Under the pieces are notes generated by a model. It had not been told where the DNA came from. It worked only from the letters and a program-made list of their open reading frames with translations, and did no database searches. A stretch of DNA of 64,000 nucleotides from MWEI01 sp964600235 (lineage in GTDB: Bacteria; Desulfobacterota; Desulfomonilia; UBA1062), in NCBI GenBank assembly GCA_964600235.1, contig CAZRIV010000018.1, positions 1 to 64,000 of the forward strand, given 5' to 3'. Positions 8,405-17,512 of the stretch are shown here, piece after piece; position 1 is the first letter of the stretch, and the number at the start of each line of letters is the position of its first letter. A program made the translations under genes and the position numbers.

Positions 8405-8592
8405 GCATTAAATATGTTTAATTAGCTAATGATAATAAGTACATAACTGGGAAAACCCTGGATAATAACGTTGAATATGGGTAAAGTTGTTCTCATAAAT
8501 ATGAACCCTCTTGGAACATCTGTTGTACTGTGCGGGTCCCTTCTCGAAAGGAAAAGATCCTGCTGAAACAATAAGGAGATGATTATGCATGG

Positions 8593-9567
8593 TTACAATG
8601 GATTATATGAGACCTGCCATATGAACTCCCCATGCCTGAGGAAGTGCTCGGCCTGATCGATGCTCTGGGAGGCCTTGCGCTGAACCGACTCCTGCGTGTT
8701 GAAGGCGTTGTGCGGGGTGAGGATGGCGTTCTCATGGCCCATAAGGGCGAGGATGTCCTGCATCCAGAGGGCCTTGTCATTTGTGCCCGCTCGCATGGCG
8801 GCTGCAAGCCTGCCCTCGTTCTCATACACGTCGAGCCCGACGCCGCCCAGGGGGCCCTCGTTCAGGAGGCCCAGGAGTACTGATGCCGGGGCGAGCTCGC
8901 CCCGGGCGATGTTCACGAACACCGCGCCGGGCCTTGCCTTTATCAGGAGTTCACGGGAAAAATATCCCGCATTGAGTTTCGTCAGGTTCATGGCGCAGCA
9001 GATCACGTCGGCTTCGCCCATGGCATCATGGATGGAAACATAACGGATGCCGGGGTGCCTTTGAATGAGGTCTACCCCGAGGACATTCATGCCCAGGGCC
9101 TCTCCGATGCGGCAGATCTCATAACCGATATTCCCCACCCCCACCACCAGCAGGGTCTTGCCCCTGCACTCCATGCCCGTGAGCCCGTCCCGCTCGAAGC
9201 CTTTCAGGTGGTTCATCTGGGCCCTGATCCTCCTCATGAGGCCCAGCCAGAGCAGCAGGGCCTGCTCGGCCACTGCCCGGCTGCAGTACAGGGGGAGATA
9301 GCCTGCCTTAACCAGGCTGCCGGGTCCTTCAAGGAAGGATGCCAGGTGGTCATGCCCGGTGCTCCTGGTCAGGATGCCCTTGAGGTGAGGGCCCCATGCA
9401 GGCGGGATGATGGACTGGGTCCTGGTGCTGATGAGGTCTGCAGGCGGCGAGGCATGCCCCGACTCCTGGATGGTCCGGCTGGTAAACCCGGCCGTGATGT
9501 TGTCCCGGAGTCCCCTGCGCAGGGCTTCTTCCTCTTCGAGAAAGGCCTCATAGAAGAAAATGTCCAT
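8593..9567 (-). CDS. D-isomer-specific 2-hydroxyacid dehydrogenase
   Basis: This 324-residue NAD-dependent enzyme has the family's Rossmann motif GVGNIGYEICRIGEALG around residues 142-158 with a following acidic residue (GVDLIQRH). The catalytic triad is visible as Arg in NIARGELAP, Glu in DVYENEGR, and His in ILTPHNAFNT. The family interconverts 2-keto and D-2-hydroxy acids such as lactate, glycerate or phosphoglycerate; the substrate is not evident here. It is divergent from the diguanylate cyclase gene and followed by the AT-rich region upstream of the PEP-CTERM gene. All key residues are intact. Confidence 0.9.
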   Translation of the reverse strand: MDIFFYEAFLEEEEALRRGLRDNITAGFTSRTIQESGHASPPADLISTRTQSIIPPAWGPHLKGILTRSTGHDHLASFLEGPGSLVKAGYLPLYCSRAVAEQALLLWLGLMRRIRAQMNHLKGFERDGLTGMECRGKTLLVVGVGNIGYEICRIGEALGMNVLGVDLIQRHPGIRYVSIHDAMGEADVICCAMNLTKLNAGYFSRELLIKARPGAVFVNIARGELAPASVLLGLLNEGPLGGVGLDVYENEGRLAAAMRAGTNDKALWMQDILALMGHENAILTPHNAFNTQESVQRKASQSIDQAEHFLRHGEFIWQVSYNPL

Positions 9568-9702
9568 GGCCTGAGTGTATAGATTTTTTCCAATAAATTC
9601 AACAGGGCCTGATGCCGGTTTCGCTCAAGTTATCTTAAGCGATGGCCGTAACATACCATGGATGGTCGAGGGTCTCTTATTCGAAACAATGAGGTGTTCT
9701 TC

Positions 9703-10932
9703 ATGATGCTCAGGCTTATGAAGGCTGCTCTGGGTTTTTTGCTGCCCGGGGGGATGCTCCTTCTGGCATCCCTGGTCCTGGTCCGCCTGCAGTGCGTACA
9801 GGACAACCTCGACATGATCCTCGGCATATATCCTTACCTTACCTATCTTTTCGCCTTCGTACTGGGGTGGAGGTTCAACCGTTCGGCCCTGGTGTTCGGT
9901 GCCGCAGCCATCGCGCTGACGCACTGGTGCCTCATGTGGTTCGGGCCCGGTAACGGCTTCAGCCAGATCTACTGGCGGGTCGCTATCGCCTCGGCGTCGC
10001 TGCTCCTGCCGGTCAACCTGCTTGTGCTGTCGCTGGCAAAGGAGCGCGGGATCTTCACGGCCAGGGGCGTTTCCCGGTTCGTCCTCATCATGATACAGCC
10101 CCTGCTGGTGGGGATGATGGCCGGGAGAAATCCCGAACGCTATCTTGCCCTGCTGGAGCAGGATCTTGTCAGCCTCACCTTTGTCCCAGCGCTCGCGGTT
10201 CACCAGATACCGGCCCTCGCGATCGCGGTCTCGCTCATGGTGATCGCCTTCATGTATTACCGGGGCCAAAGTGCCAAGGAGAGCGGACTTTTCTGGGCCG
10301 TATGCGCCGTATATGCGGCCCTGGCGGCAACAGGCATCCAGACCCGGATGGGATTCCATTTCACCAGTGCATCCTTCATCCTGCTGGCCTCGGTCATAGA
10401 GGTTTCCCATGCCATGGCATTCAGGGACGAACTGACAGGGCTTCCTGCCCGCAGGGCCTTAAGGGAGGACCTGCTGAAACTGGGGGGGGACTACTGCCTT
10501 GCCATGCTCGATATCGACCACTTCAAGAAATTCAATGACAGGCACGGCCACGACGTGGGCGACCAGGTCCTGCGGATGGTGGCATCCAGGCTTGCCCGGG
10601 TGACCGGCGGCGGCAAGGCGTTCCGCTATGGCGGGGAGGAGTTCACGGTAATATTCCCGGGCAGGCATGCAGACGATGCACTGGTCCATCTCGAGGAGCT
10701 GCGCAAAGAGGTGTCGAGGGCGGAGTTCGTCATCCGCTCGCGCATGAGGCCCAGGCGAAGACCCAAAAGCCCCAGGTCGCGCAGGGCCGCCCCCCAGAGG
10801 GTTTCGGTCACCATCAGTATCGGCGCGGCCTGGCCGGGTGCACATGCCACTACCACCGATGAGGTCCTCAAGGCTGCAGACAAGGCCCTGTACCGCGCCA
10901 AGAAACAGGGGAGGAACAGGGTTTCAACCTGA
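9703..10932 (+). CDS. membrane diguanylate cyclase (GGDEF domain)
   Basis: The 409-residue protein has about six to seven hydrophobic segments in residues 1-240, an MHYT/7TM-like sensor region without a recognised ligand motif, then a GGDEF domain. The active site is GGEEF at residues 310-314, and the substrate-binding LDIDHFKKFND motif is present, so it should make cyclic di-GMP from GTP. The product-inhibition RxxD site normally found just upstream of GGEEF is absent. A strongly basic insertion (RMRPRRRPKSPRSRRAAP) sits before the final VTISIGAA strand. The chosen ATG has GAGGTG six bases upstream; an in-frame ATG 45 bases earlier has none. Confidence 0.9.
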   Translation: MMLRLMKAALGFLLPGGMLLLASLVLVRLQCVQDNLDMILGIYPYLTYLFAFVLGWRFNRSALVFGAAAIALTHWCLMWFGPGNGFSQIYWRVAIASASLLLPVNLLVLSLAKERGIFTARGVSRFVLIMIQPLLVGMMAGRNPERYLALLEQDLVSLTFVPALAVHQIPALAIAVSLMVIAFMYYRGQSAKESGLFWAVCAVYAALAATGIQTRMGFHFTSASFILLASVIEVSHAMAFRDELTGLPARRALREDLLKLGGDYCLAMLDIDHFKKFNDRHGHDVGDQVLRMVASRLARVTGGGKAFRYGGEEFTVIFPGRHADDALVHLEELRKEVSRAEFVIRSRMRPRRRPKSPRSRRAAPQRVSVTISIGAAWPGAHATTTDEVLKAADKALYRAKKQGRNRVST

Positions 10933-11030
10933 TCAGATAATCTTTTATTCCAGGCATGTTGAAAATAACAGTTTATAGCGATCAATATCAGCTATTGTAA
11001 CATGCTAAAATAATAATGTAAAATTGGTAG

Positions 11031-11046
11031 TGGTAAATAATTACCA
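11031..11046. repeat. short AT-rich palindrome (possible operator)
   Basis: TGGTAA and TTACCA form 6-bp arms around four bases in an AT-rich intergenic stretch, about 170 bases before a small unknown gene. A regulator site is possible, but it is short enough to be chance. Confidence 0.3.
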
Positions 11047-11212
11047 TTTAACTGATGTAAAACTATTCCCTCCGACGGTCAAGTTCACTCCACATTGCTT
11101 ATAATATATTGATATCATAGATTAATAAAAATGGCATAGTCATTGCTCCCTGATATATTGAAATTGATTCTTTTTATAGTGCATGCCCCATTGGGCGAGA
11201 AGAGGTGGTATG

Positions 11213-11521
11213 ATGTTGAGTGAACATGTCATGAAGGAATCGGTTAAAAGGTCTAAAAAAGCAGCAGCATCTATCCTTGAACTTCTCAAGTTTCAATGCC
11301 AGGGATTCATCCTGCCTCCGGCTGAGGTCAGGAACCTGTTGGGCCTTACCAAAGAAGACAGGGCCTGGCATCTCCATGAGAGCATCGGTCAGCTGAAAAA
11401 GGAGCTGGCGCGTTGCTATGTCGCCATGGAGGTAAATCCCATCCAGGGCATCACCGTGCAGCTTTACAAGGTGCCCCTGCAGTCTTATGTGCTGTGTTCT
11501 CCTAGGAGTCTCAGGCAGTAG
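11213..11521 (+). CDS. small protein of unknown function
   Basis: The 102-residue product is not recognised. It begins with a basic helix (MKESVKRSKKAAASILELLK) and contains a second helical, charged segment (RAWHLHESIGQLKKELARC) followed by short strands (YVAMEVNPIQGITVQLYKV). There is no signal peptide or membrane segment. GAGGTGG precedes two adjacent ATG codons; the second has better spacing. It stands alone in an AT-rich region and is followed by a strong hairpin about 140 bases later. A small DNA-binding or regulatory protein would fit the basic helical start, but this is a guess. Confidence 0.5.
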   Translation: MLSEHVMKESVKRSKKAAASILELLKFQCQGFILPPAEVRNLLGLTKEDRAWHLHESIGQLKKELARCYVAMEVNPIQGITVQLYKVPLQSYVLCSPRSLRQ

Positions 11522-11840
11522 AGCAGTAAAGAAGAGAAAGTATGGTTCTCAGTCCAGCGTGAAAGGAGGTATGGCCCTTCTCAGGGATCTTTCTTATGAT
11601 CCTGCGGATTTTCAGGCAGGGTACGGGTATGTAACTCCTGCCTGTGCTGAAATGAAAGGATTGACCCGAACGAGGTGGCGGGTTCCCCAGGGGGAACTTA
11701 CCACCTCGTTCGGGCTAATGATAAACCACTCCTCGTACGATTCAGTAAGATGAGCCGAACGTATGCAGTAATCTTGGCAATACAAAAAAAATCCGTCTTT
11801 TCACCTTGATCAGGCGCCCTGTCATCAGTATCCATACTAT
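11522..11840. other. intergenic region with hairpin
   Basis: This 319-base gap between the small unknown gene and the molybdopterin oxidoreductase contains one prominent stem-loop (11665-11714). An open frame with an AAAGGAGGT stretch near 11562 runs straight through that hairpin and resembles no protein, so it was not called a gene. Confidence 0.45.
11665..11714 (+). terminator. long GC-rich stem-loop
   Basis: The outer 14-bp stem (11665-11678 with 11701-11714) is perfect, and an inner stem GTTCCC/GGGAAC caps it. No T run follows. It may stop or protect the transcript from the small upstream gene, or act as a structured leader element for the oxidoreductase gene that begins 126 bases later. 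Confidence 0.55.
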
Positions 11841-13763
11841 ATGGCCCTGAGCAGCTACATTACCGCCTGCACCATGGACTGCCCCGATGCCTGTTCGCTC
11901 ATTGTCTCCAAGGGTCTTGACGGCAGTGTGCGCATCAGGGGCAACCCGGCCCATCCCCTTACCCTGGGCTTTGCCTGTCCGAAGATGCGCACCCATGTAA
12001 GGAGGCTCATGAGCGAGGACCGCATAACCCACCCCATGATCAGGTCCGGCGGGCACTGGGAACGCATTGCATGGGAGCAGGCCCTGGACCTTTGTGCAGA
12101 GAAGATAGACAGGTACAGCAACGAGCCCGCGTCCATACTCTATTTCCACGGCGAGGGCGCGAAGGGCGCACTCAAGCAGGCAGGGCACCTGTTTTTCGGT
12201 CTGCTTGGCTCCAGCAGGGTAAGGGGGTCGCTGTGCGATGCCGCCGGGTTCAGCGCATGCAGAAAGGACTTCGGCTCCAACAGCGGCAGCGATATGGAGA
12301 CCCTCAGCCATTCGCGCGCAATCGTCAACTGGGGCCGGGATCTCCTGCGCAGCTCCATCCACACGGCATATTTTCTCAGGAAGGCCAGGAGGAACGGGGC
12401 GAAGGTTCTCACCATCTCCCCCGGGGGAGACCTCAATGAACAGCACTCGGATGTGACCATACGCATCCGCCCCGGCACGGACAGGTTCCTTGCAGCTGCA
12501 GTGATAAGGCTCATGATCGAGCGGGATAGGCTCAGGCCCGAGGTGGTCGAACGCTGCAGCAATTTCAGTGCACTCTCACGCATCGTCCTGGACACTGATC
12601 CGGATGAGCTCCTTAAGGACTGCGGCATAACGCAGGATCATTCCGCGCTCGTGTACAATGCGTATGCGGACGTGCACCCCACTGCCACCATCATCGGGGC
12701 CGGCCTCCAGAGGTATCGCCATGGGGGTGAAACGGTCCGGTTCATCAATGCCCTGGCCATGCTCTCGGGCAACATGGGCATCAAGGGTGGCGGGAGTTTT
12801 TTCCACCTGAGCTCCCTGAAGAATTTCAACCTCTCCTGGACCCGGGTAGGGCACAGGGGCGAGGCGCGGGCCTTCCGCATGCCCCTCATCGGGGAGGAGA
12901 TCGCCCAGGCCCAAGACCCACCGATCAGGATGATCTGGGTGGACGGGGCGAACATGGTGAACCAGTGTCCTGGTGCCCTGCGCACTGCATCCGCCTTCGA
13001 GGGCATCGAGTTCAAGGTGGTGGTGGACGCCTTCAAGACAGACACCGCCTCCCGGGCCGACCTCGTGCTCCCTGCAGCGCTCATGCTGGAGCAGGAGGAC
13101 GTGGTGGCATCGTATCTCCACGATTATGTCCAATATGCCAGGCCCGTGCTGGACCCGCCCGGCGAGGCAATGAGCGACTTTTGGATCTTAACCGAGCTGG
13201 GCAGGAGGCTGGACCCGGCCGTCATACTCCCGGATGCGCGCTCCTGCATGGAGCAATCACTTCAGGGGCCCTTCCTTCATATCACCTTGGAAGAGCTCAA
13301 GGAGAGGAACTTCGTGAAGGCACAAAGGCCCCTGGTGGCCTATGAGGACATGGCCTTTGACCACCCGGACGGGAAGTATCGCTTACCCGAGCAACTCTCT
13401 CCTGAGCCGGACCCGCCTGCGGGATTTCCGCTGCGGCTCCTGAGCCTGCTGAGAAAAAGGGCCATGCACTCGCAGATCCTTGAATCCGACCAGGAGATGC
13501 CGCCTAAGGTCTGGGTGGCGCCTGACTGCAGTGCCCTGGCACGCCTTGATCGTGACAAGCCCTGTTATCTCGCTTCCTTAAACGGTCGCATGCGCGTCCG
13601 CGTGGAGATCCTCGAAGGGCTTCACCCCGAGGCCGTGCTCTACCGCAGGGGTGACTGGATGATGCAGGGCGGCGGCGTGAACCGTATTATCGAGCCGGTC
13701 CTCACGGACATGGGAACGGGCTGTGCTTTCTACGAGCAGTATGTCCGCGTCGAGAACGACTGA
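11841..13763 (+). CDS. molybdopterin-dependent oxidoreductase (DMSO reductase family)
   Basis: This 640-residue protein starts with a [4Fe-4S] motif (C10, C14, C18, C46) and continues with the molybdopterin-binding domains of the DMSO reductase superfamily: GHWERIAWEQALD, ILYFHGEGAKG, AIVNWGRDLLRS, NALAMLSGNMGIKGGG, and the C-terminal dinucleotide-binding region with ASLNGRMRVRV. A conserved-looking Cys near residue 132 (GSLCDAAG) could be the metal ligand, but I cannot confirm this. There is no twin-arginine signal, so it is probably cytoplasmic. It is the first of six co-directional genes. The length is at the short end for the family. Substrate unknown; the group includes formate dehydrogenase and thiosulfate or transhydroxylase types. 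Confidence 0.87.
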   Translation: MALSSYITACTMDCPDACSLIVSKGLDGSVRIRGNPAHPLTLGFACPKMRTHVRRLMSEDRITHPMIRSGGHWERIAWEQALDLCAEKIDRYSNEPASILYFHGEGAKGALKQAGHLFFGLLGSSRVRGSLCDAAGFSACRKDFGSNSGSDMETLSHSRAIVNWGRDLLRSSIHTAYFLRKARRNGAKVLTISPGGDLNEQHSDVTIRIRPGTDRFLAAAVIRLMIERDRLRPEVVERCSNFSALSRIVLDTDPDELLKDCGITQDHSALVYNAYADVHPTATIIGAGLQRYRHGGETVRFINALAMLSGNMGIKGGGSFFHLSSLKNFNLSWTRVGHRGEARAFRMPLIGEEIAQAQDPPIRMIWVDGANMVNQCPGALRTASAFEGIEFKVVVDAFKTDTASRADLVLPAALMLEQEDVVASYLHDYVQYARPVLDPPGEAMSDFWILTELGRRLDPAVILPDARSCMEQSLQGPFLHITLEELKERNFVKAQRPLVAYEDMAFDHPDGKYRLPEQLSPEPDPPAGFPLRLLSLLRKRAMHSQILESDQEMPPKVWVAPDCSALARLDRDKPCYLASLNGRMRVRVEILEGLHPEAVLYRRGDWMMQGGGVNRIIEPVLTDMGTGCAFYEQYVRVEND

Positions 13764-13783
13764 AAGAGAGGACTTGGAGGTCT

Positions 13784-14431
13784 ATGAAGGAACAGATCCC
13801 TGTCCCTGATCGTTTCACCAGGTGGTCCGAGGAGATCAGTCACATGAGCGACCCTGATCATCACAGGGAGTACTTCAAAGAGGAACTGCCCCGGTTCCTG
13901 GCTGAACGGGAAATCATCACGTCCCTCCTGCAGGCCATTGCCCATGAGTCCGCCTACCCGGACGTGACCTCCGCGACCATGTTCGAGAGCGAGATCGTCC
14001 TCTACCGGGACCCGCAGAAGCTTTTTTCCGTCAGGTTCTACCTGTGGGGGCCGGGGGATTACGACCCTGTCCACGATCACAATTCCTGGGGCGTCATCGG
14101 CGCGGCGCTCGGGACCCTGGACGTCATCAACTACCAAAGGCTCGATGACGGATCAGACGAAGGACACGCTGTCCTTCAGGAATGTTCTCGCCGGTTCATC
14201 CCCGCAGGCAGTACCTACGCGGTCTTCCCCCTGAACAGGGGCATCCACAGGACCGGGAATGCGGGAGAGCCGGCCATTATCCAGGTGGGGGTCTATGGCG
14301 GCAATATCACAAGCAGGCGTTACGTGAATGTCTTTGACGTCCATACCGGAGAGATCTCACGGCTCTACCTGCCGCACGCGAAGAAGCGGATGCTCGCGCA
14401 GAATGCCCTGGAGAGGATAAATGCCCCGTGA
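13784..14431 (+). CDS. cysteine dioxygenase-like cupin
   Basis: The 215-residue product carries the double-stranded beta-helix signature of the cysteine dioxygenase type I family (thiol dioxygenases): the iron ligands H97 and H99 in VHDHNSWGVIG and H155 in IHRTGN. Known members oxidise cysteine or 3-mercaptopropionate with O2, which is unexpected in an apparently anaerobic organism, so the role may be oxygen detoxification or a different thiol reaction. GGAGG lies just before the ATG. It starts 20 bases after the molybdopterin oxidoreductase and likely shares its transcript. Confidence 0.78.
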   Translation: MKEQIPVPDRFTRWSEEISHMSDPDHHREYFKEELPRFLAEREIITSLLQAIAHESAYPDVTSATMFESEIVLYRDPQKLFSVRFYLWGPGDYDPVHDHNSWGVIGAALGTLDVINYQRLDDGSDEGHAVLQECSRRFIPAGSTYAVFPLNRGIHRTGNAGEPAIIQVGVYGGNITSRRYVNVFDVHTGEISRLYLPHAKKRMLAQNALERINAP

Positions 14432-14530
14432 CCTGCGGGCCGTCCTTATGAGCGCAGTGCGGTTGACAAATGACGATAAAATGTCACACTGGAGAAACAC
14501 AATCTGAAAGAGAACCAGAAGGAAGGTGCC

Positions 14531-15553
14531 ATGGACATACGTTTTGAGAGATCGGATGGGACACAACCCGGGGCGGTATCGGCCCTGCGCGCACTCCTGG
14601 AGAAGATCGAGACCCCCTTCCCGGCGGGCGGCTCCGTGGGCATCAAGCTCCACTGGGGGGAGAAGGGCAATCACAGCTACCTCGAACCGGTCTATGCCAG
14701 AGAAATAGCGAGCCGGCTTTCCTCCAGGGGGTACAAGCCCTTCATCTTCGACACCTCGGTGCTCTATTCCGGGGGCAGGCGCACGGGCAAAGACTCCCTG
14801 GAAACCGCCCTGAAGCACGGGTTCACGGAGGAGTTCCTCGGCTGCCCCGTCGTCATAGCAGACGGCGTGGACGGCCGCGACTTCATCGATATCCCTGCCG
14901 GTTACAAGCACTTCAAGACCGCACAGGTGACCCCGCTGGTGGAGAAAACCGACGGGTTCGTCATCTTTTCCCACTTCAAGGGGCATCTTGCAGCCGGTTT
15001 CGGCGGGGCCATCAAGAACATCTCCATGGGATTCGCGTCCCGTGCCCAGAAACAGCGCATGCACGCGGACGTAAAACCCGTGCTCAACAAGAAGAAGTGC
15101 ACCATGTGCGGGATCTGCACCGAGGTATGCCCCACCGGGGCGGCCACGATAACCGAGGGCGAGTACCCGAGTTATGACCTGGACACCTGCATCGGGTGCG
15201 CCCAGTGCATTGCCCAGTGCCCGGAGATGGCCCTGAGGATACTCTGGGGCTCAGATCATGAGGCCTTCCAGGAGAAACTCATTGAGACCGCTGCAGCCGT
15301 ATGGCGGATCATTTCACACAAGACCGTGCTCATCAACGCCCTGATCAGGATCACTGCCGAGTGCGACTGTCTCCCCGGAAAGGCCGACGTCATCGCAGAA
15401 GATATGGGCTTTCTCGTGGGCGGCCACCCCCTCGAGATCGACAGAGAATCCGTAGCCAGGGTGGGGGAGGACATCATCACCAGGGCCCACCCGAATCTGC
15501 CCTGGCCCAGGCAGTTTACCTATGCGAGCGAGATCGGGTTTCATGGGAAATGA
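14531..15553 (+). CDS. DUF362 4Fe-4S protein
   Basis: The 340-residue protein belongs to the DUF362 family: an N-terminal domain with KLHWGEKGNHSYL and FSHFKGHLAAGFGGAIKN, and a double ferredoxin segment (CTMCGICTEVCP and CIGCAQCIAQCP) at about residues 189-240. DUF362 proteins are common in anaerobes and are thought to be electron-transfer or iron-sulfur proteins; the reaction is not known. The ATG follows GAAGGAAGGTG. It lies about 100 bases after the cysteine-dioxygenase-like gene in the same direction. Confidence 0.88.
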   Translation: MDIRFERSDGTQPGAVSALRALLEKIETPFPAGGSVGIKLHWGEKGNHSYLEPVYAREIASRLSSRGYKPFIFDTSVLYSGGRRTGKDSLETALKHGFTEEFLGCPVVIADGVDGRDFIDIPAGYKHFKTAQVTPLVEKTDGFVIFSHFKGHLAAGFGGAIKNISMGFASRAQKQRMHADVKPVLNKKKCTMCGICTEVCPTGAATITEGEYPSYDLDTCIGCAQCIAQCPEMALRILWGSDHEAFQEKLIETAAAVWRIISHKTVLINALIRITAECDCLPGKADVIAEDMGFLVGGHPLEIDRESVARVGEDIITRAHPNLPWPRQFTYASEIGFHGK

Positions 15554-15584
15554 CGCGAGGCGCACCGGGGGTCTGAGGAGGCCC

Positions 15585-15902
15585 ATGCCCTGGCTGAAGG
15601 CCGTTGTTTTTGCCGTGCCGATCATCCTGGCGGCATGCGTGATCACCGACTCCGATGAATACTCCACATCCGTGGTGATGTGCTTTAATGAAAACGGCCT
15701 GTCCATCCTGATCAGGCTCGCAGATCCGGTATGGATCCCCGTCGACGAGGCTGACGCCCACTACATCATGCGCAGCAGCGGATGCGAGTGCCAGGGCTCT
15801 CTCAGCCTGGTGGGCGATTACTGGCAGTATCCCAAATACCCGGGCCCTGACGACTGCGGCATCCGCATCAATGTCCACACCGGGGATGTGGAGTGCTTTT
15901 GA
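15585..15902 (+). CDS. small lipoprotein of unknown function
   Basis: This 105-residue product starts with a lipoprotein signal (MPWLKAVVFAVPIILAAC), with the lipid-bearing Cys at residue 18. The mature part has five further Cys, including a CECQ pair, and likely disulfide-bonded strands. GAGGAG sits four bases before the chosen ATG; an earlier in-frame ATG that overlaps the DUF362 stop would place a basic stretch before the signal and is less likely. It lies 31 bases after the DUF362 gene and 9 bases before the sirtuin gene. No family recognised. Confidence 0.65.
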   Translation: MPWLKAVVFAVPIILAACVITDSDEYSTSVVMCFNENGLSILIRLADPVWIPVDEADAHYIMRSSGCECQGSLSLVGDYWQYPKYPGPDDCGIRINVHTGDVECF

Positions 15903-15911
15903 GGGAGAGGT

Positions 15912-16697
15912 ATGGCTGGAATGACCCTGGAAGAGAAGGTACTTTCCCTGGCCAAGAGGATGGTGGCATTCGGCCGCACCGTCTTTTTCACCGGCGCGGG
16001 CATATCCACCGAGAGCGGCATCCCCGACTTCAGGAGCCCCGGCGGCATCTGGAGCACATACAAGCCCGTTGATTTCAGCGACTTCATGACATCGCGGGAC
16101 GCACGCGTGGACTACTGGCAGCAGAAGCTCGCCTTTGAAGATGTGCTGAGGGACGCAAGGCCCAACCCGGCGCACCTGGCAATCGTCAGGCTCTACAGGC
16201 TTGGACTGGTGGAGGCCGTGATCACCCAGAACATAGACGGCATGCACCAGGCCGCAGGCATGCCCGAAGAGGCGGTTATCGAGCTCCACGGCAACGGTAT
16301 GCGGGTGCGCTGCATGTCGTGCGGAAAGGTTTCACCGCTTGAAGAAGCCTTTGAGCGGATCAGGGCGGGCGAGCCGGCGCCCGAATGCCCTTGCGGGGGC
16401 TACCTCAAACCCGACACCGTCTCGTTCGGCCAGGCCATGCCGGCGCGCGAGTTGAATGCCGCCATCGACGCGGCGCGTAAAGCGGACTGCTTCGTGGTGG
16501 TGGGCTCCACGCTTCTGGTGCAGCCTGCTGCGAGCATGCCCCTGTATGCCCTCGATGCAGGGGCCTACCTGGCCATCATCAACCTGAGTGAGACACCCCT
16601 CGATGAGATGAGCCACCTTATCATCCGCGAAAAGGCGGGCACTGCGCTGGGCATGCTCGGTGATGCCGCGGAAAAGACGCTTGCCAGAAGGAGGTGA
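15912..16697 (+). CDS. NAD-dependent deacylase, sirtuin (Sir2/CobB) family
   Basis: The 261-residue enzyme has the sirtuin NAD-binding motif GAGISTESGIPDFRSP at residues 28-43, TQNIDGMHQ, the catalytic His about residue 126 in ELHGNG, and a zinc site made by CMSC and CPCG. The VVGSTLLVQPAA segment closes the NAD pocket. Sirtuins remove acetyl or other acyl groups from lysines while splitting NAD, releasing nicotinamide and O-acyl-ADP-ribose. Reversible acylation is a common control of acyl-CoA synthetases in bacteria, and one such ligase is in this window. GGGAGAGG precedes the ATG; the nucleoside phosphorylase gene follows after three bases. Confidence 0.93.
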   Translation: MAGMTLEEKVLSLAKRMVAFGRTVFFTGAGISTESGIPDFRSPGGIWSTYKPVDFSDFMTSRDARVDYWQQKLAFEDVLRDARPNPAHLAIVRLYRLGLVEAVITQNIDGMHQAAGMPEEAVIELHGNGMRVRCMSCGKVSPLEEAFERIRAGEPAPECPCGGYLKPDTVSFGQAMPARELNAAIDAARKADCFVVVGSTLLVQPAASMPLYALDAGAYLAIINLSETPLDEMSHLIIREKAGTALGMLGDAAEKTLARRR

Positions 16698-16700
16698 GTG

Positions 16701-17510
16701 ATGCCATCCACGAAGAAGTACCACATGGGATTTTCTCAAGACGATCTTGGGCCGAACCCGCCCCTGTGCGCCCTCCTCTGCGGCGACCCGGACCGCACCA
16801 GGATGATCGGAGCGGGTTTTGCCGGGCTGGAAAAGGCCAGGGTCCTCTCGGAGAAACGGGGGCTCGTGAGCTGCCTGTCCACCATGGATAACGGCATGCC
16901 GCTGCTGCTTGCCACAACGGGCATGGGGGCGGGCTCTGCGAGCATCGTGATCAACGAGCTTTTCGATGTGGGCATCAGGGTCATGATCCGCGTGGGCACC
17001 ACGGGCTCCATCCAGGACACCATCCGCGCGGGGAGCATCATCATAACAAGGGCGTCCCTGTGTATCCAGGGTGCCTCCCTTGACATCGCGCCTGCGGAAT
17101 ATCCCGCCGCCGCCGATCCCTTCATCACGGTCGCCCTGGCGGAGGCGGCCGGAAGGCTGGCCGTGGACTGGCACCTGGGCATCACCGCATCGGTGGACAC
17201 CTTCTACGAGGGCCAGGAACGGACGGTGAGCTCTGCCAACAAGAAGCTGCTGAGGCGGCTGAAGGGCATTACCGATGAGTATGCGCGGATGAACATTCTA
17301 AACTATGAAATGGAATCAGGCACCCTGTTCAAGATGGCAGGGGTCTACGGTTTTGCCGCCGGGTGCGTGTGTGCGGTCATCGACGACCGTACCTCAGGAG
17401 AGGAGATAGACCTCTCGGTAAAGGAAAAGGCGGAGGCTGATGCCGTCAGGGTCTCCCTCGGCGCGCTGAAAGGCCTGGACAAGGGATTCTTTAAAATGTG
17501 GAGGAGCTGA
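16701..17510 (+). CDS. nucleoside phosphorylase (uridine phosphorylase-like)
   Basis: The 269-residue protein matches the PNP/UDP family of nucleoside phosphorylases: CGDPDRTRMIG at the phosphate site, TTGMGAGSASIVINEL, RVGTTGSIQD, and NYEMESGTLFKMAG with the ribose-binding Met-Glu. It should cleave a nucleoside with phosphate to a base and ribose-1-phosphate in the cytoplasm; overall it is closer to uridine phosphorylase than to purine nucleoside phosphorylase. GGAGGTGA overlaps an in-frame GTG, so the ATG three bases later is preferred. It closes the run that begins at the molybdopterin oxidoreductase, and faces a convergent gene two bases away. Confidence 0.9.
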   Translation: MPSTKKYHMGFSQDDLGPNPPLCALLCGDPDRTRMIGAGFAGLEKARVLSEKRGLVSCLSTMDNGMPLLLATTGMGAGSASIVINELFDVGIRVMIRVGTTGSIQDTIRAGSIIITRASLCIQGASLDIAPAEYPAAADPFITVALAEAAGRLAVDWHLGITASVDTFYEGQERTVSSANKKLLRRLKGITDEYARMNILNYEMESGTLFKMAGVYGFAAGCVCAVIDDRTSGEEIDLSVKEKAEADAVRVSLGALKGLDKGFFKMWRS

Positions 17511-17512
17511 CC

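Noticed and set aside
8585..8656. 23-codon plus-strand peptide with a good AAGGAG site
   Set aside because: It overlaps the coding end of the dehydrogenase on the other strand and looks accidental, although the site is good.
11571..11753. Open frame after an AAAGGAGGT stretch
   Set aside because: The Shine-Dalgarno sequence touches the ATG, and the frame runs through a perfect long hairpin. No family match.
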